The notes below the pieces were generated by a model, which was not told the DNA's origin, did not search any database, and saw nothing but the letters and a program-made list of their open reading frames with translations. Shown piece by piece: positions 46,739 through 55,597 of a DNA stretch of 64,000 nucleotides (positions are counted from its first letter, which is position 1; each line of letters opens with the position of its first letter). The stretch covers positions 1 through 64,000 of the forward strand of contig DATCJU010000040.1 of NCBI GenBank assembly GCA_036562635.1, given 5' to 3'. This DNA comes from DATCJU01 sp036562635 (GTDB lineage Bacteria > Actinomycetota > Actinomycetes > Mycobacteriales > Pseudonocardiaceae). The position numbers were made by a program, and so were the translations under genes.

Positions 46739-47425
46739 TCAGGGCCTGACCGCGCGGTGCAACGCCACGATGCCGAAGGTCAGGTTGCGCCAGGCCACGT
46801 CCTCCCAGCCGGCGTCGTGGATCATCTCCGCCAGTTCCCGCTGGTTCGGCCAGGCCCGGATCGACTCCGCCAGGTACTCGTAGGCCTCCGGGTTCGAGGA
46901 GACCCGGCGAGCGACCCACGGCAGGGCACGCATCAGGTAGTTGACGTACACCGCGCGGAACGGCCGCCAGGTGGGGAGGGAGAACTCACACACCACCAGC
47001 CGCCCACCCGGCCGGGTCACCCGCGCCATCTCCCGCAGCGCGGCCTCGGGGTCGACGATGTTGCGCAGCCCGAACGAGATGCACACCGCGTCGAAGCTGG
47101 CGTCCGCGAACGGCAGCCTCAACGCGTCCGCGGCCACCATGGGCACACCCCGGCGCAACCCCTGGCGCAGCATGCCCAGGGAGAAGTCCGCGGCCACACA
47201 CCACGCCCCCGAGCTGGCCAGCTCGGCGGTGGACACCGCGGTCCCCGCGGCCAGGTCCAGTACCCGTTCCCCCGGCCGCAGATCCAGTGCCATCGCCGTC
47301 CTGGTACGCCAACGCCGGTCCTGTCCCAGGGACAGCACCGTGTTGGTCAGGTCGTAGCGACGCGCCACACCGTCGAACATCTCCGCGACTGCGCGAGGGT
47401 TCTTGTCCAAATCGGCCCTGGCCAC
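46739..47425 (-). CDS. menG: Demethylmenaquinone methyltransferase
   Basis: A 228-residue SAM-dependent methylase of the UbiE/MenG family. [24 protein letters not shown] is the N-terminal signature, [16 protein letters not shown] the SAM-binding loop and [22 protein letters not shown] the family motif. It performs the last step of menaquinone synthesis, C-methylation of demethylmenaquinone. GTG 47425, with a TACCCT -10 six bases upstream, starts [10 protein letters not shown]; the long upstream extension is not conserved. It is followed by the menJ-like gene after an 86-base promoter region. Confidence 0.95.
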   Translation of the reverse strand: MARADLDKNPRAVAEMFDGVARRYDLTNTVLSLGQDRRWRTRTAMALDLRPGERVLDLAAGTAVSTAELASSGAWCVAADFSLGMLRQGLRRGVPMVAADALRLPFADASFDAVCISFGLRNIVDPEAALREMARVTRPGGRLVVCEFSLPTWRPFRAVYVNYLMRALPWVARRVSSNPEAYEYLAESIRAWPNQRELAEMIHDAGWEDVAWRNLTFGIVALHRAVRP

Positions 47426-47431
47426 GGGTGC

Positions 47432-47437
47432 AGGGTA
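47432..47437 (-). promoter_or_regulatory. -10 element of leaderless menG promoter
   Basis: Minus-strand TACCCT, six bases before the GTG. Confidence 0.55.
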
Positions 47438-47599
47438 CGTCGTCCCCGATGGGCGCGAACGCGGTGCCCGGTCGCTCGGCCCCCGCCCGGGGCCGTACCG
47501 GGGCACGCGTCGGCCGCGGTGCCACACGGGCGGCACCGCGGCCGGGAACACCGGCGGGTGGTGGGGCCGCCCCGAGGCGCCCACCACCCGCTTCCGCGG

Positions 47600-48697
47600 T
47601 CAGGCGTCGAAGTCGACGACGACGTGCTCGCTGACCGGCAGGGCCTGGCAGGTGAGCACGAAACCGGCGTCCACCTCGTGCTGTTCCAGGGCGTAGTTGC
47701 GCCGCATCCGCACCTCGCCCTCCACGACCCGGGCCCGGCAGGTGCCACACACCCCGCCCTTGCAGGCGAACGGCAGGTCGGCGCGCACCCGCTGCGCCGC
47801 GTCCAGGATCGGCTCGTCCCGCGGCAGCATCAGCTCGGTCCTGCGCCCGTCCAGCAGCACCGCCACCTCGCTGACCGGCCCGTCCGGCGTGCGGGAGTCC
47901 TCACGGCGCGTCAGGGGCGGGGGCGGCTCGTCGACGTAGAACAGCTCGTGGTGCACCCGCTCGGCGGGCACACCCCGCGCGGTGAGCACCGTCTGGGCGT
48001 CCTGCACCATGCCGTACGGGCCGCACAGCCACCACTCGTCGATGTCGTCGGCCGGCACCACGGCGTCCAGCAGGCGCCCGATCCGGTCGGCGTCCAGCCG
48101 ACCGGAGAACAGCTCGACGTCCCGCGGCTCCCGGGACAGCACGTGCACGAGCTGCAACCGGTCCCGGTAGCGGTCCTTCAGGTCCGCCAGCTCCTCGGCG
48201 AACATCACGGTGTCGGTGCGCCGGTTGCCGTACAGCAGGCTGACCCGGTTGTCGGGGTGGGCGGCCAGCACGCTGGCCGCGATGGACAGCACCGGGGTGA
48301 TACCGGACCCGGCGGCGATCATCCCGTGGTGGGCCGGCTCGTCCAGGTCCGGGCAGAAGTTCCCCAGCGGGGGCAGCACCTCCACCACGTCACCGGGACG
48401 TACCTGGTCCACCAGCCAGCAGGAGAACAGCCCGCCCTCCACGCGGCGCACACCGATCCGGGGGGCGGCTCCGGCGGGGGCGCAGATCGAGTAGGAGCGG
48501 CGCTCCTCCCGGCCGTCCACCGTCCGGCGCAGGGTCAGGTACTGGCCGGGACGGAAGGCGAACTCCTCGGCGAGCTCGTCCGGCACGGCGAAGGTGACGG
48601 CCACGGCGTCCGGGGTCAGCCGATCCACCCGGGACACGGTCAGCGGGTGGAACGCACGCCGACGGACCTTGAGTCGAACAGGAGCGGGAGCGGCCAC
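47600..48697 (-). CDS. paaE: Phenylacetyl-CoA epoxidase, reductase subunit PaaE
   Basis: A 365-residue NAD(P)H-dependent flavoprotein with an FAD domain (PGQYLTLRRTVDGREERRSYSIC), a NAD-binding domain (MIAAGSGITPVLSIA, WWLCGPYGMV) and a C-terminal plant-type [2Fe-2S] ferredoxin with CKGGVCGTCRA plus a distal Cys (VLTCQAL). It passes electrons to the PaaA di-iron centre. GTG 48697 has AAGGAG eight bases upstream and starts two bases after the paaD stop. Last gene of the paa operon. Confidence 0.94.
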   Translation of the reverse strand: MAAPAPVRLKVRRRAFHPLTVSRVDRLTPDAVAVTFAVPDELAEEFAFRPGQYLTLRRTVDGREERRSYSICAPAGAAPRIGVRRVEGGLFSCWLVDQVRPGDVVEVLPPLGNFCPDLDEPAHHGMIAAGSGITPVLSIAASVLAAHPDNRVSLLYGNRRTDTVMFAEELADLKDRYRDRLQLVHVLSREPRDVELFSGRLDADRIGRLLDAVVPADDIDEWWLCGPYGMVQDAQTVLTARGVPAERVHHELFYVDEPPPPLTRREDSRTPDGPVSEVAVLLDGRRTELMLPRDEPILDAAQRVRADLPFACKGGVCGTCRARVVEGEVRMRRNYALEQHEVDAGFVLTCQALPVSEHVVVDFDA

Positions 48698-48699
48698 CT

Positions 48700-49230
48700 T
48701 CAGATCTCCTTGACGTGCTCGAACGGCTCGGCGCAGTCGGTGCAGCGGCGCAGCGCCTTGCACGCGGTGGCCCCGAACCGGGACAGTTCCACGGTGTTGG
48801 GCGAGCCGCAACGCGGGCAGCGCACGGTGGCCGACGGCGGCTCCAGACGCAGGGGCACCGGCCCCGCCGGGCGCGGTCCGATCCGCCGCGGCGGCGCCAC
48901 CCCGTGCTCGGCCAGCTTGCGCCGGCCCTCCTCGCTGATCCAGTCGGTGGTCCACGGCGGGTACAGCACGGTGCGGACCTCGACGTCGGGGAAACCGGCG
49001 GCGGTGAGCCTGGACCGCAGCTCGTCCCGCATCGCCTCCAGCGCCGGGCAGCCGGAGTAGGTGGGGGTGATGGTGACCACCACCCGACCGTCCTCGGCGA
49101 CCGTGACGTCACGCAGCACCCCGAGATCGGCCAGGGTGAGCACCGGCAGCTCCGGGTCGAGCACCTGCTCGGCGATCTCGCGTGCCCGGGCCTGTGCGCC
49201 GGCGGTGGCGGCACCCGACGGCGGGGTCAT
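48700..49230 (-). CDS. paaD: Phenylacetyl-CoA epoxidase assembly subunit PaaD
   Basis: A 176-residue protein with an N-terminal MIP18/DUF59 fold (LDPELPVLTLADLGVLRDV, TPTYSGCPALEAM) and a C-terminal zinc-ribbon-like part (CPRCGSPNTVELSRFG, CTDCAEPFEHV). PaaD helps to assemble the iron centres of the complex. ATG 49230 shares one base with the paaC stop; an in-frame upstream extension inside paaC is not used. Confidence 0.92.
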   Translation of the reverse strand: MTPPSGAATAGAQARAREIAEQVLDPELPVLTLADLGVLRDVTVAEDGRVVVTITPTYSGCPALEAMRDELRSRLTAAGFPDVEVRTVLYPPWTTDWISEEGRRKLAEHGVAPPRRIGPRPAGPVPLRLEPPSATVRCPRCGSPNTVELSRFGATACKALRRCTDCAEPFEHVKEI

Positions 49231-50207
49231 CACCACACCCCCTCCGGGTGCGAGCGGGCGATGTGCTGCATCTCGGCCAGCACGTAGCCCAGCGCCTCGG
49301 TGTGGATGCCGTCCCGGCCGCCCCGGCCGTCCACCAGGGCCAGCGGACCGATCTCCGGACGCGACAGACCGCCCGCGGTGAGCACCTGGTCCAGCACGGC
49401 GTTCACGTCGGCACGCAGCGCCGCGGGGTCCACGGCCACCCCGGCCTCGGCCAGGCGCAGCTCCACCGGGTGCGGGGTGAACAGCTCCTCCAGGAACGGC
49501 CACACCCGCTCCAGGCCGGCCTGCATCCGCTGGTGCGAGACCTCGGTGCCGTCGCCGAGCCGCACCGTCCACTGGGCCGCGTGGTCCCGGTGGTAGGCCA
49601 GCTCCTTGACGCCCTTGGCGGCCACCGCCGCGAGCACCGGGTCCCGGCTGGCCACCAGCCGCTCGAACAGGGCCAGGCGCCAGCTGGAGAACACGAGCAT
49701 CCGGGCGATGGTGCTGGCGAAGTCACCACCGGGGCCGGGGCCGCAGTCGATCTCCACCAGTCGTACGTTCCGGAACTCGTTCTCGTTCCGGAAGTAGGCC
49801 AGGGCGTCCTCGTCCGGCACGTGCGCCGCCATCCCGGTCGGCCGCACCGCGGGGTGCACCTCCGCGGCCCTGGTCAGCAGCAGCCGGGCCTGGCCGAGCA
49901 GATCGAGGCCGATGTTGGCCAGCGCGACGTCCTCCTCCAGCTCGGGAGCACGCGAGCACCACTCGCAGGTGCGCTGGGCCATGATCAGCGCGTCGTCGGC
50001 CAGCATCAGGCAGTAAGTGGCCAGGTCGGCGGGGTCCACGGCCTCGGGCACCGCGTGGTCGACACCGGCCATGGCGTCGTGGAACCCGGTCCCGAACGCC
50101 CAGTGCGCACTGTCGTCGTGGGAGTGCTCCTCGACCAGGGCCACGTAGGCACTGTCGTGCTGGTCGGCCTCCACGCTCGTGGTCGGCCGCTGCTTCTCAA
50201 CGGTCAT
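49230..50207 (-). CDS. paaC: Phenylacetyl-CoA epoxidase structural subunit PaaC
   Basis: A 325-residue ferritin-like subunit that pairs with PaaA but lacks the metal site. LADDALIMAQRTCEWCSRAPELEEDVALANIGLDLLGQAR and KELAYHRDHAAQW-type helices identify it (given here in parts only). ATG 50207 lies 13 bases after the paaB stop. A long N-terminal polar segment of about 30 residues precedes the fold. Confidence 0.93.
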   Translation of the reverse strand: MTVEKQRPTTSVEADQHDSAYVALVEEHSHDDSAHWAFGTGFHDAMAGVDHAVPEAVDPADLATYCLMLADDALIMAQRTCEWCSRAPELEEDVALANIGLDLLGQARLLLTRAAEVHPAVRPTGMAAHVPDEDALAYFRNENEFRNVRLVEIDCGPGPGGDFASTIARMLVFSSWRLALFERLVASRDPVLAAVAAKGVKELAYHRDHAAQWTVRLGDGTEVSHQRMQAGLERVWPFLEELFTPHPVELRLAEAGVAVDPAALRADVNAVLDQVLTAGGLSRPEIGPLALVDGRGGRDGIHTEALGYVLAEMQHIARSHPEGVW

Positions 50208-50220
50208 GGGGCACCGCCTC

Positions 50221-50517
50221 TTACAGGTGCGGGACGTCGTCGGGAATGGCGTAGAACGTGGGGTGGCGGTACACCTTGTCCCCGCTGGGCGAGAAGAACG
50301 GGTCCTTCTCGTCCGGGCTGGACGCGGTGATCGCGTCGGCCGGTACCACCCAGATGCTCACGCCTTCGTTGCGCCGGGTGTACAGGTCACGCGCGTTGCG
50401 CAGCGCCATCTCGGCGTCGGGGGCGTGCAGCGAGCCCACGTGCACGTGGTTCAGCCCGCGCTTGCCCCGGACGAAAACCTCCCACAGCGGCCAGGACGAC
50501 CGCACGGACTCGCTCAT
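50221..50517 (-). CDS. paaB: Phenylacetyl-CoA epoxidase subunit PaaB
   Basis: A 98-residue subunit that bridges PaaAC heterodimers. WPLWEVFVRGKRGLNHVHVG, LHAPDAEMALRNARDLYTRR and GVSIWVVPADAI are characteristic. ATG 50517 overlaps the end of a small ORF that fills the gap to paaA; AGGAGGAACGAAAGGG precedes the start. Confidence 0.95.
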   Translation of the reverse strand: MSESVRSSWPLWEVFVRGKRGLNHVHVGSLHAPDAEMALRNARDLYTRRNEGVSIWVVPADAITASSPDEKDPFFSPSGDKVYRHPTFYAIPDDVPHL

Positions 50518-50678
50518 GCCGTTCCCTTTCGTTCCTCCTGGCGGAGTACCCGCATCCCGACCACGACGAGCCGAGCTCCGCCGGCACGGCTCACGTGACC
50601 CCTGTTGCTGTGCGGGACACCCGCATCCGGGCGGCGGCCCCGGGCGAAGGCTCCACGGGCTCCGCCGACGTGGTTCAC
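50514..50678 (-). CDS. Possible 54-residue ORF between paaA and paaB
   Basis: A small basic frame, [18 protein letters not shown] to [11 protein letters not shown]. It overlaps the paaA stop (GTGA) and the paaB start (ATGA) by four bases each, exactly bridging the gap. Third-position G/C is lower than in the paa genes. It contains two near-copies of GGATGCGGGT, so it could also be a spacer with repeats. No domain recognised. Confidence 0.35.
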   Translation of the reverse strand: MNHVGGARGAFARGRRPDAGVPHSNRGHVSRAGGARLVVVGMRVLRQEERKGTA

Positions 50679-51652
50679 GCGACCTCCTGCTGGGCCCGCC
50701 GAGCACGCTTGGCGGCGTACGCGGCGGCTGCCTCGCGCACCCACGCGCCCTCCTCGTAGGCCCGGCGACGGTGGGCGATGCGCTGGGCGTTGCACGGCCC
50801 GTTGCCGGAGACGACCCGCCAGAACTCGTCCCAGTCGGGCTGGCCGAAGTCGTAGTGCCCCCGCTCGGGGTTCCAGCGCAGCTCGGGGTCGGGCAGGGTC
50901 ACGCCGAGCGCCTCGGCCTGCGGCACGGTCATGTCGACGAACTTCTGGCGCAGCTCGTCGTTGGTGTGCCGCTTGATCCGCCACTTCATGGACTGGGCGG
51001 TGTTCGGGGAGGCGTCGTCCGGCGGACCGAACATCATCAGCGACGGCCACCACCAGCGGTTCACCGCGTCCTGCACCATGGCGCGCTGCTCCTCGGTGCC
51101 GCGCATCATGGTCATCAGCAGCTCGTAGCCCTGCCGCTGGTGGAAGGACTCCTCCTTGCAGATGCGGATCATGGCGCGGGCGTAGGGCCCGTAGGAGGTG
51201 CGGCACAGCGGCACCTGGTTGCAGATGGCCGCGCCGTCGACCAGCCATCCGATCACGCCGACGTCGGCGAAGGTCAGGGTCGGGTAGTTGAAGATCGACG
51301 AGTACTTCTGCTTGCCGTCGATCAGCTTCCGGGTGAGGTCCTCACGGTCGGCGCCGAGGGTCTCGACCGCCGAGTACAGGTAGAGCCCGTGGCCGGCCTC
51401 GTCCTGCACCTTGGCCAACAGGATCGCCTTGCGTCGCAGGCTGGGCGCGCGGGTGATCCAGTTGCCCTCCGGCTGCATACCGATGATCTCGGAGTGCGCG
51501 TGCTGCGCGATCTGCCGGATCAGCGTGCGCCGATAGCCCTCGGGCATCCAGTCCCGGGGCTCGATCCGCTGCTCGGCGTCGACGGTGCTCTGGAACCGAC
51601 GCTCCAGCAGCTCCTCGTCGGGGTTTCGGACCTGGTCCTGTGCGGTTGTCAC
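50675..51652 (-). CDS. paaA: Phenylacetyl-CoA epoxidase catalytic subunit PaaA
   Basis: A 325-residue di-iron monooxygenase subunit that epoxidises phenylacetyl-CoA to the ring-1,2-epoxide. Iron ligands are in [20 protein letters not shown] and [31 protein letters not shown] and [17 protein letters not shown] are typical. GTG 51652 with GGAGGTGGGCA upstream is preferred; an ATG at 51694 overlaps the promoter repeats. First gene of paaABCDE; ligase PaaK and lower-pathway genes are not in the window. Confidence 0.95.
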   Translation of the reverse strand: MTTAQDQVRNPDEELLERRFQSTVDAEQRIEPRDWMPEGYRRTLIRQIAQHAHSEIIGMQPEGNWITRAPSLRRKAILLAKVQDEAGHGLYLYSAVETLGADREDLTRKLIDGKQKYSSIFNYPTLTFADVGVIGWLVDGAAICNQVPLCRTSYGPYARAMIRICKEESFHQRQGYELLMTMMRGTEEQRAMVQDAVNRWWWPSLMMFGPPDDASPNTAQSMKWRIKRHTNDELRQKFVDMTVPQAEALGVTLPDPELRWNPERGHYDFGQPDWDEFWRVVSGNGPCNAQRIAHRRRAYEEGAWVREAAAAYAAKRARRAQQEVA

Positions 51653-51684
51653 TGCCCACCTCCACGGATCCCGCCCAACTGCGA

Positions 51685-51723
51685 TGTTACACATGAAGCG
51701 CAGATCCGGGCAGAAGTGTTACA
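51685..51723. promoter_or_regulatory. Direct repeats upstream of paaA
   Basis: TGTTACA at 51685-51691 and 51717-51723, 32 bases apart (about three helical turns). Probably a regulator site or part of the promoter of paaA. 51724-51905 shows nothing further. Confidence 0.4.
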
Positions 51724-51905
51724 TCCAACCTCCGACCTGCGGAAGAAACGGTGACGGCTGACACGATGGGACTACCCCGGACAGCGGAGGACGCATGCCT
51801 GTTCCCTGGGCCTTCCGGGGCAACGCCAGGGTGCGGCCGTCGGCACACGACCGCAGCACGGGAAGGCGAACGGAGGAGATCAGGAAGGGAAACGGACCAC
51901 GCAGG

Positions 51906-52361
51906 TCAGCGGCGTGCCACCCGGCGGGCCCACCAGACGAGGGGGGCCAGGACACCCCACCACACCAGCAGCGCCGAGCCCACCGGGAGCAGGGTGTAGC
52001 GGACGTCCCTGCCGGCCACCCGGACCAGATCGTCCGGACGCTCGACGTCGTACTCCACCCGCACGAGCTGGCCGACCTGCAGCCCCTCCGGGTACAGCAC
52101 GCCGAGCGGCGGGATGTGCACCGAGCCGTCCGGGGTGTTGTACCGCACCACGGTCCGCGGGAAGGACACCGACACCACCTCGGCGGTGGCCTCCCCCATG
52201 ACCGGCGTCTCGATCGCCACGTCGTTGCGCCAGGCACCCACCACCAGCAGCCCGCACAACGCGGTGACCAGCACACCGAGACACACCAGTGCCGTCGGCA
52301 GCGCCCGTCGGATCCGGGCACGCAGAGGTACGGCACCGCTCTGGGTCTGCGCCACCGTCAC
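51906..52361 (-). CDS. DUF3592-like membrane protein
   Basis: A 151-residue protein with two helices: LPTALVCLGVLVTALCGLLVVG near 20-40 and LPVGSALLVWWGVLAPLVWW near 120-145. Between them is a beta-rich extracytoplasmic region (TAEVVSVSFPRTVVRYNTPD, PEGLQVGQLVRVEYDVERPD), the plan of DUF3592 proteins. GTG 52361 has GGGGGAG six bases upstream; GTG 52385 would add eight residues. Divergent from menF. Function unknown. Confidence 0.7.
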   Translation of the reverse strand: MTVAQTQSGAVPLRARIRRALPTALVCLGVLVTALCGLLVVGAWRNDVAIETPVMGEATAEVVSVSFPRTVVRYNTPDGSVHIPPLGVLYPEGLQVGQLVRVEYDVERPDDLVRVAGRDVRYTLLPVGSALLVWWGVLAPLVWWARRVARR

Positions 52362-52463
52362 GCCGGTCTCCCCCTGCTCGGACACGCCCGCCGAATCTAC
52401 TGTTCGCCCACCCACTACGGCGAGTGCCCCCGGGGCTGCCGCGTCGCCCCTGGTTCCGCGCCA

Positions 52464-52469
52464 TACCCT
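52464..52469 (+). promoter_or_regulatory. -10 element of leaderless menF promoter
   Basis: TACCCT, six bases before the GTG at 52476; no ribosome-binding site follows. Confidence 0.6.
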
Positions 52470-52475
52470 CGATGG

Positions 52476-53768
52476 GTGACCACCGCTCCGTTTCCCGACC
52501 CGGATCGCGTACTCCGTGCCCGCACCCGACCGGCACAGGTCGACGAGGATCTGCTGGAGCTGCTGCCCACCCCGAGCGGGGTGGTGGCCTGGGTCCGCGG
52601 GGGCGACGGTCTGGTCGGTTGGGGCCAGGCGGCCCGTCTCGAGGTGTCGGGTCCGGAACGGTTCCGCCGCGCCGAACAGTGGTGGCGGGAGCTGCAGAAC
52701 CGGATCGAGGTGCACGACGAGGTCGGCCTGCCCGGCACCGGCCCGGTGGTGTTCGCCAGCATGGCGTTCGCCGACGAGCCCGGCCACTCGGTGCTCGTGG
52801 TGCCGCGGGTGGTGGTCGGGCGGTCCGGGGGCACCACCTGGGTCACCGAGATCACGGTCGACGAGGAGTCGGTCACGTCCACCGGTCCGGGCCGGCGACG
52901 CTCCCCGCTGATGCAGCCCGTGCAGCCGGTGCGCCGGTGCGAGACGGTGCGCTACTCGGAGGGACGGCACCCGGTCACCGCCTACCGGGAGGCGGTGCGG
53001 CGGGCGGTGGACCGGATGCGGGGTGGCGAGCTGAAGAAGGTGGTGCTGGCGCACGACCTGGTGGCCGTCGCGGACGCCCCGGTGGATCCACGGTTCCTGC
53101 TGCACAACCTGGCCGCCCGGTACCCGAGCTGCTGGGCCTTCGCGGTGGACGGCCTGGTGGGCGCCACCCCCGAGCTGCTGCTGCGTCGGGAGAACGAGGC
53201 GGTGTCCTCCCGGGTGCTGGCCGGCACCAGCTGGCCCCGGGACGGTGTGTCCACCGACGAACTGGCCCGGGCCCTGCTGTCCTCGCCCAAGAACCTGGAG
53301 GAACACGAGTACGCGGTGCGCTCGCTGGTGGAGACGCTGCAGCCGCTGTGCTCGGAACTGACCGCCCCGGCCACCCCACACGTGCTGCGGCTGCGCAACG
53401 TGCTGCACCTGGCCACCGACGTGCACGGCCGGGTGGCCGACCCGCGGACCTCGCTGTTCCGGCTGGCCGAGGCGGTGCATCCCACCGCCGCCGTGGGCGG
53501 CACCCCGCGCGAGGACGCGGTCCGACTCATCCGCGAACTGGAGGGGATGGACCGCGGGCGCTACGCCGGACCGGTCGGCTGGGTGGACGGCAACGGCGAC
53601 GGTGAGCTGGGCCTCGCCCTGCGTTGCGCCCAGGTGGAGGGCCGGACGGTCCGCCTGTTCGCCGGGTGCGGCATCGTCGCCGACTCCGATCCCGAGACCG
53701 AGGTCCGGGAGGCCGCGGCCAAGCTCGTCCCGATGCGGGACGCCCTGGAGGGTGTCGACCGGGCCTGA
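52476..53768 (+). CDS. menF: Isochorismate synthase
   Basis: A 430-residue chorismate-utilising enzyme converting chorismate to isochorismate, the first committed step of menaquinone synthesis. The C-terminal half has GGELKKVVLAHDLV, WAFAVDGLVGATPELLL, SRVLAGTSWP, SPKNLEEHEYAVRSL and AEAVHPTAAVGGTPR plus GRYAGPVGWVDGNGDGE. The lysine in LKKVVLA acts as base in this group. Salicylate or siderophore use is possible, but the neighbouring men genes favour menaquinone. Large in-frame extension upstream (51795) is rejected in favour of the leaderless GTG. Confidence 0.92.
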   Translation: MTTAPFPDPDRVLRARTRPAQVDEDLLELLPTPSGVVAWVRGGDGLVGWGQAARLEVSGPERFRRAEQWWRELQNRIEVHDEVGLPGTGPVVFASMAFADEPGHSVLVVPRVVVGRSGGTTWVTEITVDEESVTSTGPGRRRSPLMQPVQPVRRCETVRYSEGRHPVTAYREAVRRAVDRMRGGELKKVVLAHDLVAVADAPVDPRFLLHNLAARYPSCWAFAVDGLVGATPELLLRRENEAVSSRVLAGTSWPRDGVSTDELARALLSSPKNLEEHEYAVRSLVETLQPLCSELTAPATPHVLRLRNVLHLATDVHGRVADPRTSLFRLAEAVHPTAAVGGTPREDAVRLIRELEGMDRGRYAGPVGWVDGNGDGELGLALRCAQVEGRTVRLFAGCGIVADSDPETEVREAAAKLVPMRDALEGVDRA

Positions 53769-53971
53769 ACCCCGGCCGTCCACACGGGACCGGATCACCG
53801 GCCACGTCCACACCACCGGTGTCCGCGGTGGACTCCCGACCTGCGCCCACACCACACCGGCCCGAACGCCTCCCACCGGCCCTACCGGAAACCGTCGCCC
53901 CCGCCGTGGGGAGAACCGGTGTGATCGACGGGCGCGCACCTGGGACGTCGGCCGTGGGCGTCCGACACCAT

Positions 53972-54004
53972 CCGCCCGTCCGGCGACGAGCACCGGACGG
54001 GCGG
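53972..54004. terminator. Terminator between menF and the M1 peptidase
   Basis: CCGCCCGTCCGG pairs perfectly with CCGGACGGGCGG around a nine-base loop. The genes on either side converge. The rest of 53769-54036 is non-coding. Confidence 0.8.
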
Positions 54005-54036
54005 GACCACGGAGATCGGGCTACGCCGTCACCTCG

Positions 54037-55512
54037 TCAGCGGCGGAGCAGCTCGTGCGTCCGCCGGATCCGTTCCAGGGACGGGGGCGCCGGTGCCCGC
54101 TCCTCGGTCTCCAGCTCGACCTCCGGCCGACCCCGGGTGTACAGCCAGGTCTCGAACAGGTCGCCCAGGTCCTGCTCGGCCAGGTACTCGGCGAGCTCGA
54201 TGAACTCCCCGGTGGTGCCGTTCCCGTACCGGTGGCGCAGGGCCCAGGAACGCAGAATGTCCAGGAACCGCTCGTCGCCGACCTCGTTGCGCAGCGCGTG
54301 CAGCGCCATGGCCCCACGCTGGTAAACCGCCTCGTGGAACAGGTCGTACGGCCCGGGATCACCCGGCAGCACGTCCCAGAACTCCTCGTCGTCGAACCTG
54401 TCCCAGTACTCCGCCTCGAAGAGTTCCTGCGCGCTGCCCTCGTCGTGCACCTCCGACCACAGCCACTCCGCGTAGGTGGCGAACCCCTCGTTGAGCCAGA
54501 TGTCTTCCCAGCTCCACAGCGACACCGAGTTGCCGAACCACTGGTGGACCAGCTCGTGGACCATCACGTACGGGTCGGCGCCCTCCGCGAAGGAGCTGCG
54601 GCTGTAGACGGGCCGGGTCTGGGTCTCCAGGGAGTACTCGAGCTCCTCGGCCGTCACCACCCCGCCCTGCGCCTCGAACGGGTACTCGCCGAACAGGGCG
54701 GCGAGGAAGTCCAGCACCTCGGGGGTGCGCTCGACGCTCTCCACCGCCGACTCGAGCACGTCACCCAGCCCCTCGGCGTAGGCGGTGACCATCGGTTGTC
54801 CCCGGTGGCCGCTGCTCAGCCGTATCTGGTACTGGCCGATCGCCAGGAAGGCCAGGTAGGTGGCCATCGGTTTGGTGGTGCGCCAGGCCCAGCGGGTCCA
54901 ACCGTCCGAGGTGGACGTCCCGACGAGAAGTCCGTTGGACACCGCCTCGACTCCCTCGGGCACCGTCACGGCGATGTCGTAGGTCGCCTTGTCCCGGGGA
55001 TGGTCGTTGCTGGGGAACCACCAGGCGGCGATGTGCGGCTCACCGACGGCCAGCGCCCCGGTCGGGGTGCGCCGCCACATGGTCTCACCGTCCACCTGCA
55101 CGTTCGACGGCGTGTCGGAGTACTCGACGGTCACCAGGAACGGGCTGCCGTTGGGCAGGAGCGAGGCCGGGGTGATCTCCAGTTCCTTGCCTCGCTGCTT
55201 GTAGGAGGCGGTGACGCCGTTGATCCGAACCGCGGTGGTCCTGAGTGCGAAATCGAGATTGAACCGGCTCAGGTCCTGGGTGGCCTGGGCACGGATCGTG
55301 GTCCGGCCCCACAGATTGTCGTTCTGTGGCTGGTAACGCAGTTCGATGTCGTAGTGCACGACGTTGTACCCGCCGTTGCCGTCCTCGGGGAAATAGGGAT
55401 CACCGATTCCCGATGATCCCGGCTGGGCACCGGCAAAAGCGGGCGAGGCGAGCAGCACGGCGCTTGCGCAGGCCGCTGCCGTGATGAGACGGATCGTGCG
55501 CCGGACGGTCAC
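54037..55512 (-). CDS. Secreted M1 family zinc aminopeptidase
   Basis: A 491-residue protein with a cleavable signal peptide (TVRRTIRLITAAACASAVLL, probable cleavage after AFAGA near residue 29). Zinc site HELVH at 319-323 with E342 as third ligand in IWLNEGFATYAEW; substrate-binding region ELEYSLETQTRP near 291. It is shorter than cytosolic PepN (about 850 residues) and lacks the C-terminal helical domain, as in secreted actinobacterial M1 enzymes. GTG 55512 lies eight bases after AGGGAGG; the in-frame region above is not conserved. Likely removes N-terminal residues from extracellular peptides. Confidence 0.92.
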   Translation of the reverse strand: MTVRRTIRLITAAACASAVLLASPAFAGAQPGSSGIGDPYFPEDGNGGYNVVHYDIELRYQPQNDNLWGRTTIRAQATQDLSRFNLDFALRTTAVRINGVTASYKQRGKELEITPASLLPNGSPFLVTVEYSDTPSNVQVDGETMWRRTPTGALAVGEPHIAAWWFPSNDHPRDKATYDIAVTVPEGVEAVSNGLLVGTSTSDGWTRWAWRTTKPMATYLAFLAIGQYQIRLSSGHRGQPMVTAYAEGLGDVLESAVESVERTPEVLDFLAALFGEYPFEAQGGVVTAEELEYSLETQTRPVYSRSSFAEGADPYVMVHELVHQWFGNSVSLWSWEDIWLNEGFATYAEWLWSEVHDEGSAQELFEAEYWDRFDDEEFWDVLPGDPGPYDLFHEAVYQRGAMALHALRNEVGDERFLDILRSWALRHRYGNGTTGEFIELAEYLAEQDLGDLFETWLYTRGRPEVELETEERAPAPPSLERIRRTHELLRR

Positions 55513-55597
55513 GTGCCGCACCTCCCTGTGAAAGGCGGATAACCGACCGTAGCCACAGGAAGACGCGTCCCGGAATTCACCGGCGGTGGGAAGCAGG

